Below the pieces are notes generated by a model. It was not told the origin of the DNA. It did no database searches and saw only the letters and a list, made by a program, of their open reading frames with translations. A DNA stretch of 64,000 nt from Corynebacterium senegalense. GTDB taxonomy: Bacteria > Actinomycetota > Actinomycetes > Mycobacteriales > Mycobacteriaceae. The DNA is taken from assembly GCF_900411315.1 (NCBI RefSeq), contig NZ_LS990887.1:1115324-1179323 (forward strand), read 5' to 3'. Below are positions 18,261 through 25,999 of the stretch, piece after piece. Both the position numbers and the translations under genes were made by a program. Position 1 is the first letter of the stretch; every line of letters begins with the position of its first letter.

Positions 18261-18279
18261 TGAGGTAAGCAATACCTAA
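18261..18279. promoter_or_regulatory. DtxR-type iron box upstream of feoABC
   Basis: TGAGGTAAGCAATACCTAA matches about 14 of 19 positions of the DtxR/IdeR consensus (TTAGGTTAGCCTAACCTAA) and carries the inverted arms AGGTA/TACCT. It lies 25 bp before the feoA start, the place where Fe-loaded DtxR would repress. It is about 55 bp upstream of the menB start on the other side. Confidence 0.72.
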
Positions 18280-18321
18280 CTTCGAATTTCTCCACACTTC
18301 TGTTGTGAAATTGGCGACACG

Positions 18322-18327
18322 TAGGAT
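18322..18327 (+). promoter_or_regulatory. Candidate -10 box of menB (leaderless)
   Basis: TAGGAT ends 7 nt before the menB ATG at 18335, the spacing expected when transcription starts at the start codon. The same bases could act as a weak ribosome site (AGGA), so both readings remain. Confidence 0.4.
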
Positions 18328-18334
18328 GAGCCGC

Positions 18335-19261
18335 ATGAGCTACTCCACCGAGCAGCCCTTCGACCCCACCCAGTGGGACGAGGTCGCGGGCTTCGACTTC
18401 ACCGACATCACCTACCACCGCCACAACCGGGGCGGCCGCGCCAACGGCATCGTCCGCATCGCCTTCGACAGGCCCGAGGTGCGCAACGCCTTCCGCCCCC
18501 ACACGGTCGACGAGCTCTACCGCGCGCTTGACGACGCCCGCCGCGACCCCTCGGTGGGAACAGTGCTGCTCACCGGCAACGGGCCGAGCGCCAAGGACGG
18601 CGGCTGGGCGTTCTGCTCCGGCGGCGATCAGCGCATCCGCGGCCGCTCCGGCTACCAGTACGCCACCGATTCCGGCCAGGTGGATGAGGCCCGCGTCAAG
18701 GCGGAGGGCGGGCGCCTGCACATCCTCGAGGTGCAGCGCCTCATCCGCACCATGCCGAAGGTGGTCATCGCCGTGGTCAACGGCTGGGCCGCCGGCGGCG
18801 GGCACTCCCTCCACGTGGTGTGCGACCTGACCATCGCCTCGCGCCAGGAGGCCCGCTTCAAGCAGACGGACGCCGACGTGGGATCCTTTGACGCCGGCTA
18901 CGGCTCCGCCTACCTGGCCAAGATGGTGGGCCAGAAGTTCGCCCGCGAGATCTTCTTCCTCGGCCGCACCTACGGCGCCGAGGAGATGCAGCGCATGGGG
19001 GCTGTCAACATCGTCGCGGACCACGCTTCTTTGGAAGAGGAGGCCATCGCCGCCGCCCGGGAGATCAACACCAAGTCCCCCACCGCCCAAAGAATGCTGA
19101 AGTTCGCCTTCAACCTCACCGACGACGGTCTCATGGGCCAGCAGGTCTTCGCCGGCGAGGCCACCCGCCTGGCCTACATGACGGACGAGGCCGTCGAGGG
19201 CCGCGACTCCTTCCTGGAGAAGCGCGACCCCGATTGGGAGGCCTTCCCCTACTACTACTAG
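18335..19261 (+). CDS. menB: 1,4-Dihydroxy-2-naphthoyl-CoA synthase
   Basis: A 308-aa crotonase-fold enzyme that closes o-succinylbenzoyl-CoA to DHNA-CoA. The oxyanion and substrate loops typical of MenB are clear: CSGGDQRIRGRSGYQY, GWAAGGGHSLHVVCDL, then DVGSFDAGYGSAYLA and the FFLGRTY block with the C-terminal YYY tail. Length matches the bacterial family (about 300). The ATG at 18335 is chosen over 18305 (GTG) and 18326 (ATG) because TAGGAT and AGGA both point to it. It is divergent from feoA, with the DtxR box between them. Confidence 0.96.
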   Translation: MSYSTEQPFDPTQWDEVAGFDFTDITYHRHNRGGRANGIVRIAFDRPEVRNAFRPHTVDELYRALDDARRDPSVGTVLLTGNGPSAKDGGWAFCSGGDQRIRGRSGYQYATDSGQVDEARVKAEGGRLHILEVQRLIRTMPKVVIAVVNGWAAGGGHSLHVVCDLTIASRQEARFKQTDADVGSFDAGYGSAYLAKMVGQKFAREIFFLGRTYGAEEMQRMGAVNIVADHASLEEEAIAAAREINTKSPTAQRMLKFAFNLTDDGLMGQQVFAGEATRLAYMTDEAVEGRDSFLEKRDPDWEAFPYYY

Positions 19262-19455
19262 GCGTTCACGTGCTCCGGCTGGGGCTTTGGTTCCGGCTGG
19301 GGTTCTGCGGTTGTGCGGCGCTTGGCCAGCGCTCTGTCCGCGACGAGCATCGCCGCGAAGCTCACGCCCAGCAGTGGCAGGAACAGGCCGGCGTGGAAGT
19401 GGATCCTACGGGTCAGCGCCGATAGCCCGCTGCGCTGGGGCGCGGTATCGGTCAT
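19258..19455 (-). CDS. Small membrane protein, possibly a PepSY-TM remnant
   Basis: 65 aa with one hydrophobic helix (about 18-40). The segment LTRRIHFHAGLFLPLLG resembles the first helix of PepSY-associated membrane proteins, which normally run several hundred residues, so this looks like a short relative or a truncated descendant. The tail is Pro/Glu-rich (EPQPEPKPQPE). Its stop codon overlaps the menB stop on the opposite strand by 2 bp. No function can be assigned. Confidence 0.6.
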   Translation of the reverse strand: MTDTAPQRSGLSALTRRIHFHAGLFLPLLGVSFAAMLVADRALAKRRTTAEPQPEPKPQPEHVNA

Positions 19456-19595
19456 GTATCGAACCTCCGGATTGGGGGACTAGGGACCCTGATTGGTCGC
19501 GCGGTGGGGGTGGCGGGTTCCCGCGGGGGTGGGACGCCGGCGCCTTGTTCCACGTTGCGGGGCGCGGGTGCTACCCCCGGCGAGGCTCGGGGCGC

Positions 19596-19768
19596 AGTGC
19601 CAAAGTTTGCGCTTGGGCCGGGTGGCGGCGCTGTTTCCCCAGGTCACCAAAATGCGCTGGCAAACTTTGGCACTCCCCCACCCCCGCCCAGTGCCAAACT
19701 TTCCCTTCTGTCCGAAAACCAGGCGCGTTTCCCCAGGTCATCAAAACGCACCGGGAAACTTTGGCACT
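19596..19768. repeat. Two tandem 79-bp palindromic units (AGTGCCAAA family)
   Basis: Unit A (19596-19674) starts with AGTGCCAAAGTTTGC and ends with the exact inverse GCAAACTTTGGCACT. Unit B (19690-19768) starts AGTGCCAAACTTTCCC and ends with its inverse with one mismatch. Both are 79 bp, with starts 94 bp apart, and share a centre with GTTTCCCCAGGTCA. Each could fold into a long-loop hairpin. The same arm sequence recurs at 33032-33211. Confidence 0.85.
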
Positions 19769-19781
19769 CCTGCCCGGCGAC

Positions 19782-19787
19782 TACCCT
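19782..19787 (+). promoter_or_regulatory. Candidate -10 box of menE (leaderless)
   Basis: TACCCT ends 7 nt before the GTG at 19795. TTGGCA at 19761-19766, inside the last repeat arm, could act as a -35 although the 15-bp spacer is short. Confidence 0.5.
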
Positions 19788-19794
19788 TGACCCC

Positions 19795-20925
19795 GTGCCG
19801 AACCACCTCGAGATCCTGCCCGTCAACCCCGCCGACCCGCTGGCTGTCATGCCGGCGTTGGAGGAGGCGCTGACGGGCCAGCGCGCGCTGCTTCCGGTGC
19901 CCACCGATGACCCGGCGCGCACCAATCTGCTGCGCAATACGCAGGGCGTCGGTAAGCCGATCGAGGACGACGTTGCCCTGGTCGTGTCCACCTCCGGCTC
20001 GACGGGCACGCCGAAGGGCGCGCAGCTGACCGCGGCGAACCTGATCTCCAGCGCGGACGCCACCCATCAGCACCTCGGCGGCGAGGGGCAGTGGCTGCTG
20101 GCCATGCCGGCGGCGTACATCGCGGGGTTGCAGGTGCTGGTGCGCAGCATGGTGGCGGGCGTCGAGCCGGAGTTTCTCGATCTCTCCCGCGGGTTCAGCG
20201 TCGCCGAGCTCGCCGCCAAGACGCACCCGCTGGCGGACACCGGGGAGCGCTGCTACACCGCGCTGACGCCGCTGCAGCTGAGCAAGGCGCTGTCCACCCT
20301 CGACGGCATCGAGGCGCTGCGTCGCTTCACGGCGGTGCTCGTCGGCGGGGCGGCGACGAATCCGCAGATCCTCGAGTCCGCGCGCAAGCTGCGCATCAAC
20401 GTGGTCACCACCTACGGGTCGTCGGAGACCTCCGGCGGCTGCGTCTACGACGGCCGCCCCATCGCCGGGGCGAAGGTGCGCATCCGGGGCGGGAGGATCT
20501 ACCTCGGCGGTCCGATGGTGGCGCGCGGCTACCGCAACCTGCCCGGCCACGAGGCCTTCGCGGAGCCCGGCTGGTTCGCCACCTCCGACGCGGGCTCGCT
20601 TCACGACGCCACCCTCACCGTCCACGGCCGGCTCGACAACGTCATCGACTCCGGCGGACTGAAGCTGCACCCCGAGGTGCTGGAGAACGTCATGCTCGGG
20701 GTGCAGGGCGTGACGGGGGCCTGCGTGGTGGGGGTTCCCGACGAGCGCTTCGGGCAGCGCATTTGCGCGGTCTACGCGGGCTCGGTGGGCGTCGAGAAGC
20801 TTATGGAAGCTTTCGACGAGCTCCCCCGCTGGCAGGTGCCGAAGGAGCTCACGCACCTCGCCGCGCTGCCTCTGCTCGGCCCGGGGAAGGTCGACCGGGC
20901 CGCCGTGCGCGACCTATTTCTCTAG
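19795..20925 (+). CDS. menE: o-Succinylbenzoate-CoA ligase
   Basis: A 376-aa adenylate-forming enzyme that activates o-succinylbenzoate with CoA for MenB. The AMP-binding P-loop reads STSGSTGTPKG, the A5-like motif is TYGSSETSGG and the hinge region includes GRLDNVIDSGGLKLHPEVLE, all typical. It is short for the superfamily, as MenE of this group is. The GTG at 19795 is taken because TACCCT lies 7 nt upstream and the earlier frame runs through repeats. Its last 77 bp overlap the converging oxidoreductase gene. Confidence 0.92.
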   Translation: MPNHLEILPVNPADPLAVMPALEEALTGQRALLPVPTDDPARTNLLRNTQGVGKPIEDDVALVVSTSGSTGTPKGAQLTAANLISSADATHQHLGGEGQWLLAMPAAYIAGLQVLVRSMVAGVEPEFLDLSRGFSVAELAAKTHPLADTGERCYTALTPLQLSKALSTLDGIEALRRFTAVLVGGAATNPQILESARKLRINVVTTYGSSETSGGCVYDGRPIAGAKVRIRGGRIYLGGPMVARGYRNLPGHEAFAEPGWFATSDAGSLHDATLTVHGRLDNVIDSGGLKLHPEVLENVMLGVQGVTGACVVGVPDERFGQRICAVYAGSVGVEKLMEAFDELPRWQVPKELTHLAALPLLGPGKVDRAAVRDLFL

Positions 20926-22174
20926 CGGCCCACACCCCCGCCATGCCGTGGACACCGGCGCCCGGGGCGGTGGCGCCGCTGGCCAGCCACACGCCGTCGC
21001 CGACCCTGCGTGGGTGGCGCAGCAGGAGTTGCCGGGTGTCCATCGCGCCGGCGGCGATGTCGGGGATGTAGCCGGTGACGTGGGTGTCGGCGACCACATC
21101 GCCGAAGCCCGGCGCGAAGCGCTCGATCTGCCGGGCGATGTGGCCGGTGGCGTCGCCCTGGTAGCCGCGGGGGACGTGGGCGTAGGTCCACAGCACCGGC
21201 CCGCGCGAGGGGTCGGCGACGAACTGCTGGCAAACCATGACGAACGGCCGGTTCGGCATCCGGCCGCGGGAAACCTCGCGCTCCGCGTGGGCGATTTCGG
21301 CCGCGGTGCCGCCGACGTGGACGGTGCCGGCCTCCCCGACGCGCGGGTCGCGCCAGGGCACGGGAGCGTTCAGGAGCCAGTCCACCTTGAACACCCCGGG
21401 TCCCTGCCGCCACGGACGCACCTTCACCCCGAGTTTCGCGGCCTCCCACGGCGCCATGTTCAGCACCACGGCGTCGGCGCGCGGCAGCTCGCGGACCTCC
21501 ACCCCGGTCTCGATCACGGCACCCGCCGCCCGAGCCCGCGCCGCCAGCTTCTCGACGACCCCCTGCGCTCCCCCGGCGCTCACCGGCCAGCCCACCGACA
21601 TCGCCAGCGCCCCGAACAGCACCCCGAAAGCCCCGGTCAGCGCCCTGTCCGGCGGGCGCAGCGCGTGCACCGCGTTGCCCACCAGCAGCGCGCGGGCCGC
21701 CTCGGTGCGAAACAGAGCGGCGCCCAGGGTGGTGGCGGGCAGCGCCCCCCGCGCACCGAAGCGGGCCATCGCCACCGGGTGCGGGGGCAGGCGCCACAGG
21801 GTGGGCCCGAGGATGTTGTCCAGGTGGTCGCCGATGCACCGGGCGATGGGACCGTGGAGGCGGTCCCAGGTGTCCTGGTCGGGGCCGAGGGCGTCGATAA
21901 GCCCCGTCCCGTGCTCGAGGGGGTGGGCGACGGGCCGCGGCGGGTGCAGCCACCCGGCGTCGAGGGTCGCGGCGCCGAAAGGGAAAGCGGCTGCGCCGCA
22001 GTCGCTGACCGTGCCCGGGAAGAGCTCGGCGGAGCGGCAGTTGCCACCGATGGTGCCGCCGCGCTCGAGCACGCGCACGCGCCACCCCGCCTCGGCGAGC
22101 TCAGCCGCCGCCGCGAGCCCGTTGGGCCCCGCGCCGACGACAACCGCCTCAGGGCTCGCGGAGGTGGGCGACAT
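20849..22174 (-). CDS. FAD-dependent NAD(P)/phytoene-desaturase-like oxidoreductase
   Basis: 441 aa. The N-terminal dinucleotide fold AVVVGAGPNGLAAAAELAEAG with the following LERGGTIGGNCRS is that of the phytoene desaturase/amine oxidase superfamily, and the C-terminal FAD-closing segment GVWLASGATAPGAGVHGM is present. The substrate is unknown; similar proteins are usually annotated only as NAD(P)/FAD-dependent oxidoreductases. The last 25 or so residues (RARRPGRPSPGR) are encoded antisense to the end of menE and look low-complexity, so the gene may have run into menE after loss of an earlier stop. Its start overlaps the end of the glycosyltransferase-like gene by 26 bp. Confidence 0.85.
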   Translation of the reverse strand: MSPTSASPEAVVVGAGPNGLAAAAELAEAGWRVRVLERGGTIGGNCRSAELFPGTVSDCGAAAFPFGAATLDAGWLHPPRPVAHPLEHGTGLIDALGPDQDTWDRLHGPIARCIGDHLDNILGPTLWRLPPHPVAMARFGARGALPATTLGAALFRTEAARALLVGNAVHALRPPDRALTGAFGVLFGALAMSVGWPVSAGGAQGVVEKLAARARAAGAVIETGVEVRELPRADAVVLNMAPWEAAKLGVKVRPWRQGPGVFKVDWLLNAPVPWRDPRVGEAGTVHVGGTAAEIAHAEREVSRGRMPNRPFVMVCQQFVADPSRGPVLWTYAHVPRGYQGDATGHIARQIERFAPGFGDVVADTHVTGYIPDIAAGAMDTRQLLLRHPRRVGDGVWLASGATAPGAGVHGMAGVWAAREIGRARRPGRPSPGRAEAARRGA

Positions 22175-22997
22175 CTGCGGGGGTGTAGGTCCGGGCGATC
22201 TGGTCGTCGTTGCCGCCGCGCAGGTTGCCGCGCACGAGCGCCACCGACTGCGAGCCCGGCACCATCGAGAACTCCCGCGGGTGCGGGAAAACCTGCCGCA
22301 CGAGGTGTCCCGAGCGCAGCGCGCAGGCGCTGAGCCACACGTCGTCGGCGTAGGGGGCGTGCTCGGCGAAGGCAGTGCCCTGCGCGGCGAGGTAGTCCAC
22401 CATCGACGCCGGGTAGGCCACCCCGGACACGCCGGTGGCGAAGTGCCGGGCGGCGGGCTCGGTGTCGTAGACCGGGCGCCACTGGCGGTAGGGGGCGATG
22501 CCGTTGGCGTCCAGGGCGATCTCGTGCGCGCGGTAGGCCACCACGCAGCCCGGGTCGGCGTCGGCGGAGTTGAGCAGCTTCTCCAGGAACCAGCGCGGGT
22601 AGATCATGTCGTCGTCGATCGTCACCACTCGGGTGCCGGTGCCCGCGAAGAGCCGGCACGCCCCGTAGTACTTGGTGTGCGGCCCGTAGGCGCCGTCGGA
22701 GCGGTGCACGATCAGCCCCCGCTCCACGAGGTGGTGCAGGCCCTGCGGCCACGGCCCGTCGAAATCCTGCGCGTCGAGCCACAGGTGCACCGGTGCCCGC
22801 CGCGTGCCCACGAGCAGCGACGAAATGGAGACCACGACCGAGCTCAGCCGCTTGCCGTGGGTGGTCACCGACACCACGGTGTCACCCTCGGCGGGGAACT
22901 CGTGGTGCGAGCGGCGCGCCGCCACCCTCAGGCGGGGTGCGCGGACGAAGGCACCCACCGAATTGAGCACCTGACGCACCGCGTAGTCGACCCACAT
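22149..22997 (-). CDS. Glycosyltransferase-like protein (GT-A type, DDD motif)
   Basis: 282 aa from the ATG at 22997; an earlier in-frame start antisense to menA is not supported. VVSVTTHGKRLSSVVVSISS followed by VHLWLDAQDF resembles the start of a sugar-transferase family that reads SLTSYPKRI...LWL, and TIDDDMIYP gives an acidic DxD-type nucleotide-sugar site. It overlaps the FAD oxidoreductase by 26 bp downstream, so the two are probably cotranslated and may modify the same surface molecule. Donor and acceptor are unknown. It is divergent from menA, 58 bp away. Confidence 0.75.
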   Translation of the reverse strand: MWVDYAVRQVLNSVGAFVRAPRLRVAARRSHHEFPAEGDTVVSVTTHGKRLSSVVVSISSLLVGTRRAPVHLWLDAQDFDGPWPQGLHHLVERGLIVHRSDGAYGPHTKYYGACRLFAGTGTRVVTIDDDMIYPRWFLEKLLNSADADPGCVVAYRAHEIALDANGIAPYRQWRPVYDTEPAARHFATGVSGVAYPASMVDYLAAQGTAFAEHAPYADDVWLSACALRSGHLVRQVFPHPREFSMVPGSQSVALVRGNLRGGNDDQIARTYTPADVAHLREP

Positions 22998-23055
22998 GCC
23001 CGCCAATTTTAGCGGGCGCGCGCACCCGGGTGCGACACGGAGCACCGTTGGGGGC

Positions 23056-23976
23056 ATGATGGAACGCATGACCGAAGCTTTCTCCGCCACCCCCAAAGAC
23101 TGGTGGGAGGCAGCCCGCCCCCACACCTGGCCGAACGCCGTCGCCCCCGTCATCGCGGGGACGGGTGCCGCGGCCTTTGCGGGCGGGGCGCACCCCGGCC
23201 GGGCGCTTCTGGCCCTTGTGGTGGCGTGGGCGCTGATCATCGGCGTCAACTACGCCAACGACTACTCCGACGGCATCCGCGGCACCGACGACGACCGCAC
23301 CGGCCCCACCCGTCTCACCGCGACCCGCCTCGCGCGCCCCGAGCAGGTCAAGGCCGCCGCGTTCATCTCCTTCGCCGTCGCCGCCGTCTTCGGCGTCATC
23401 CTCTGCTTCGAGGCCGGGGCACTGTGGTTGCTGCTGGTCGGCGCGGCCTGCATCGCCGCCGCCTGGTTCTACACCGGCGGCACCCGCCCCTACGGCTACG
23501 CCGGCCTCGGCGAGGCAGCCGTGTTCATCTTCTTCGGGCTCGTCGCCGTGCTCGGCACGGAATTCACCCAGTCCGGCCGGGTCACGGCGGTCGGGGCGCT
23601 GTGCGCCGTGGCCATCGGCTCCATCTCGGCCTCGGTCAACCTGGCCAACAACATCCGCGACATCCCCACCGACGTCGGCGCGGGCAAGCGCACGCTCGCA
23701 GTGCTGCTTGGCGACGCCACCTCCCGCCGCCTCTTCACCGTCCTCACCCTGGCCCCCTTCGCCGTCTCCGTCATCCTCGGCGTGGTCTTCCTGCCCGCCC
23801 TGTTCGGGCTGGCGCCGCTGCCGCTGGCGGTCGCGTCGGTGCTCAAGGTCACCCGCGGCGCGCAGGGCGCGGATCTCATCCCCGTTCTCGGGCTCAACGG
23901 CAAGACGATGCTCTTGTGGTCGCTCATCACCGCCGTGGTGCTGGCGTGGGGCTCCTGGGGAGTCGTCCCCTACTAG
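23056..23976 (+). CDS. menA: 1,4-Dihydroxy-2-naphthoate polyprenyltransferase
   Basis: About 306 aa, an integral membrane UbiA-family prenyltransferase that joins DHNA to the polyprenyl chain. The first Asp motif is in NYANDYSDGIRGTDDDR and the second in NNIRDIPTDVGAGKRTL, both MenA-typical, with about eight hydrophobic helices. Start candidates are ATGs at 23056, 23059 and 23068; GGGGGC just upstream favours the first two. The chain donor is presumably made by the synthase at 1494-2510. It is convergent with the DUF4229 gene, 6 bp apart. Confidence 0.94.
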   Translation: MMERMTEAFSATPKDWWEAARPHTWPNAVAPVIAGTGAAAFAGGAHPGRALLALVVAWALIIGVNYANDYSDGIRGTDDDRTGPTRLTATRLARPEQVKAAAFISFAVAAVFGVILCFEAGALWLLLVGAACIAAAWFYTGGTRPYGYAGLGEAAVFIFFGLVAVLGTEFTQSGRVTAVGALCAVAIGSISASVNLANNIRDIPTDVGAGKRTLAVLLGDATSRRLFTVLTLAPFAVSVILGVVFLPALFGLAPLPLAVASVLKVTRGAQGADLIPVLGLNGKTMLLWSLITAVVLAWGSWGVVPY

Positions 23977-23982
23977 GCGCTC

Positions 23983-24318
23983 CTAGCGCTCCGCGAGCTC
24001 CCCGCGGATCCAGTCCTTGCGCGCCTGCCGCTGCTGCTTCCAGTGCGCGATGGCGTAGTTCGCCTCGAGGCGCTGCTTCTTGAAGATCAGCATCGACAGC
24101 GGGAACGCCACGATCAGGGCGAGCAGGGCCGACATGATGAGCGGCACGGGGGCGTCGATAAGCACCGCCGCAAGCTGGATGAGGGCCGTCAGGGCGAGGA
24201 AGAGAAGCAGCCTGTAGAGCCCGTAGACGGCCGCGGCCTTGTTGGCGCGGCTGCGCGCGCCCGGATCTACGTCCGGCGCGGCGGAGGAGGGGGCGGTCGG
24301 CTCGTTGTGCTCAGTCAC
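23983..24318 (-). CDS. DUF4229 small membrane protein
   Basis: 111 aa with a polar N-terminus and two hydrophobic helices (about 32-52 and 58-80) followed by a basic tail (KKQRLEANYAIAHWKQQRQ). This is the DUF4229 pattern, found next to menA and cytochrome c maturation genes in many actinobacteria. Start is GTG at 24318. No function is known. Confidence 0.8.
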   Translation of the reverse strand: MTEHNEPTAPSSAAPDVDPGARSRANKAAAVYGLYRLLLFLALTALIQLAAVLIDAPVPLIMSALLALIVAFPLSMLIFKKQRLEANYAIAHWKQQRQARKDWIRGELAER

Positions 24319-24373
24319 AAACCCTCACCCTACCGGCTGAAACCCGGCCACCCTAAACAGTATGTTGGAAGGC

Positions 24374-24646
24374 ATGGGAAGAATTCTGCTGCTCCTGCTG
24401 GTCGTGCTGGCCGCCTACCTCATGTGGCGGGCCTTCGGGCCGGGCAGCGCGCGGCGCTACGGCTCCCTGCGCGGAGGCGAGGCCGCGCAACCGCCGGCGA
24501 TCAAGGGGCCGGACGACGACGAGGAGTTCCTCTGGAACATCGAGAAGAACCGCTTCAAGGAGCGCCGCGCCCGCGAGGAAGCCGAGCGACGCAGGCGGGA
24601 GGAGGAAGAGCGGCGCAAGCGCTTCGGGGAGGAGCCGGGCGAGTAG
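24374..24646 (+). CDS. Small single-pass membrane protein with charged tail
   Basis: 90 aa: a hydrophobic N-terminal helix (MGRILLLLLVVLAAYLMW) followed by a long, strongly charged coiled-coil-like tail rich in Glu and Arg (ERRAREEAERRRREEEERR). The ATG at 24374 is preferred to the one at 24362: GGAAGG precedes it by a few bases and TATGTT could be a -10 box 7 nt away. It is divergent from DUF4229 and convergent with the HTH gene, 3 bp apart. No family recognised. Confidence 0.65.
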   Translation: MGRILLLLLVVLAAYLMWRAFGPGSARRYGSLRGGEAAQPPAIKGPDDDEEFLWNIEKNRFKERRAREEAERRRREEEERRKRFGEEPGE

Positions 24647-24649
24647 GCG

Positions 24650-24895
24650 TCAGTCCCGCTCGAAGGAGGGGCGCAGCCCGAGGGCCCGGGCCACGGCGAC
24701 CACCTTCTCCCAGCGCACCCCCGCTCCCCCGTGCTCGATGGTGTGCAGCGTCGAGCGCGACACCCCGGCCGCGTCGGCGACCTCCTGCTGAAGCCGGCCC
24801 GCCTCGCGGCGCGTCAGGGCGATCTGCTCGCCGAGCGCGATGAGCACGGGATCCTCGCTCGCCGGCCTGCCGGCCTTGTTGCGCGGACCTGACAT
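24650..24895 (-). CDS. XRE-family helix-turn-helix regulator
   Basis: 81 aa, essentially one HTH domain: LGEQIALTRREAGRLQQEVADAAGVSRSTLHTIE is the Cro/CI-type fold with the recognition helix at about 45-58. It has no sensor domain. ATG at 24895, followed by a basic N-terminal arm (GPRNKAGRP). It has its own upstream gap (24896-25000), so it is probably not in the galE operon. Targets unknown. Confidence 0.85.
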   Translation of the reverse strand: MSGPRNKAGRPASEDPVLIALGEQIALTRREAGRLQQEVADAAGVSRSTLHTIEHGGAGVRWEKVVAVARALGLRPSFERD

Positions 24896-25000
24896 CTCCC
24901 GACACCTGCCTTTCTCGCCGGATGGAATCGCTTCATCCTAGCGCGGCGCCGGGCCCCGGCGGGCGCAGACGGCCCGCGAATTTTCCTGAGTTGCGCGCGG

Positions 25001-25999
25001 CTACGCGCCGCGCAGCGACTCCTCCTCGCGCAGCACACCGGGCAGCTTCGCGGACCACTCGAGCGAGTGGCGCACCCCGTCGGCGATGCTCAGGGCGGGC
25101 TCCCAGCCCAGCACCTCGCGGGCTTTGTCGATGCGCGCCGCCGAGCCGACCACGTCGCCGTCGCGGCGCGGTGCGCCCTCGACGCGCAGCGGGGTGCCGG
25201 TGGCCTCGCCGACGGCCTCCGCCAGCTCGAACACGGTGGTGCCCGTGCCGGTTCCCAGGTTGATCACCTCGTAGTTGCCCAGCTGCGCCTGCAGCGCCAG
25301 CACGTGGGCGCGGGCCAGGTCCCACACGTGGATGTAGTCGCGCAGCCCGGAGCCGTCGCGGGTGGGCCAGTCCACGCCCGTGACGTAGAAGGGCTCACCT
25401 GCGGCGTGGGCCGTGAGCATCTTGCCCAGGGCGTGGCTCGGTGCCGGGTTCTGCAGGCCGGTGCGCATCTTGGGGTCCGCACCGATCGGGTTGAAGTAGC
25501 GCAGCGTCGTCGCGGTGATGCGCTCGGTCGCCGCGGCGTCAGCCAGCACCCGCTCGAACATCGCCTTCGACGCCGCATACGGGCTGCCCGGGTTGATCTC
25601 GCTGGTCTCGCTGACCATGAAGTCCGGGTCAGGCTCGTACATCGCGGCCGTCGAGCTGAACAGCACCTTGGTCACGCCGCGGGCGGAGAGGGCGTCGACA
25701 AGCGCAATGGCCTTGCCCACGTTCGTGTCGTAGTAGGCCAGCGGCTGCTCCACCGACTCGGGCACCACGATCTTCGCCGCGCAATGGATCACGGCGTCGA
25801 GGTCCGGGTGGTCGGCGACAATGCGGTCGATGAGCGCCTCGTCCGCAATGTCACCCTCGTAGTGGGCGTAGCGGGAGGCGAAGACGCGCAGGCCCGTGGA
25901 GTAGTCATCGAGGATGACCGGCGTGATCCCCGCGTCCTCGCAGCACGACGCGATCGTGGAACCGATGTAGCCGGCCCCGCCGGCGATGAGCACCTTCAT
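25001..25999 (-). CDS. galE: UDP-glucose 4-epimerase
   Basis: 332 aa, extended SDR: GGAGYIGSTIASCCEDAG at the N-terminus for NAD, Ser/Tyr/Lys catalytic set with YAASK in the middle, and PRRDGDVVGSAA and other GalE-type segments for UDP-sugar binding. It makes UDP-galactose, the precursor of the cell-wall galactan in mycolic-acid bacteria. The ATG directly follows the ccsB stop (26000), so it is translationally coupled to a cytochrome c maturation gene, which is an odd pairing but one without evidence of a shared function. Confidence 0.93.
   Translation of the reverse strand: MKVLIAGGAGYIGSTIASCCEDAGITPVILDDYSTGLRVFASRYAHYEGDIADEALIDRIVADHPDLDAVIHCAAKIVVPESVEQPLAYYDTNVGKAIALVDALSARGVTKVLFSSTAAMYEPDPDFMVSETSEINPGSPYAASKAMFERVLADAAATERITATTLRYFNPIGADPKMRTGLQNPAPSHALGKMLTAHAAGEPFYVTGVDWPTRDGSGLRDYIHVWDLARAHVLALQAQLGNYEVINLGTGTGTTVFELAEAVGEATGTPLRVEGAPRRDGDVVGSAARIDKAREVLGWEPALSIADGVRHSLEWSAKLPGVLREEESLRGA

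Larger units (their letters stand above)
19456..19794. other. 339-bp gap between divergent genes, holding palindromic repeats
   Basis: No gene. The right two thirds is filled by two repeat units (19596-19674 and 19690-19768), and the menE -10 box follows at 19782. Frames that run through here into menE are open only because the repeats lack stops. Confidence 0.7.

Noticed and set aside
19287..19873. Plus-strand frames running through the repeats toward menE
   Set aside because: Wrong frame or upstream of the leaderless menE start; repeat-encoded.
24955..25000. GCGGGC...GCCCGC hairpin after galE as a terminator
   Set aside because: Six-bp stem without T tract; expected by chance at this G+C.
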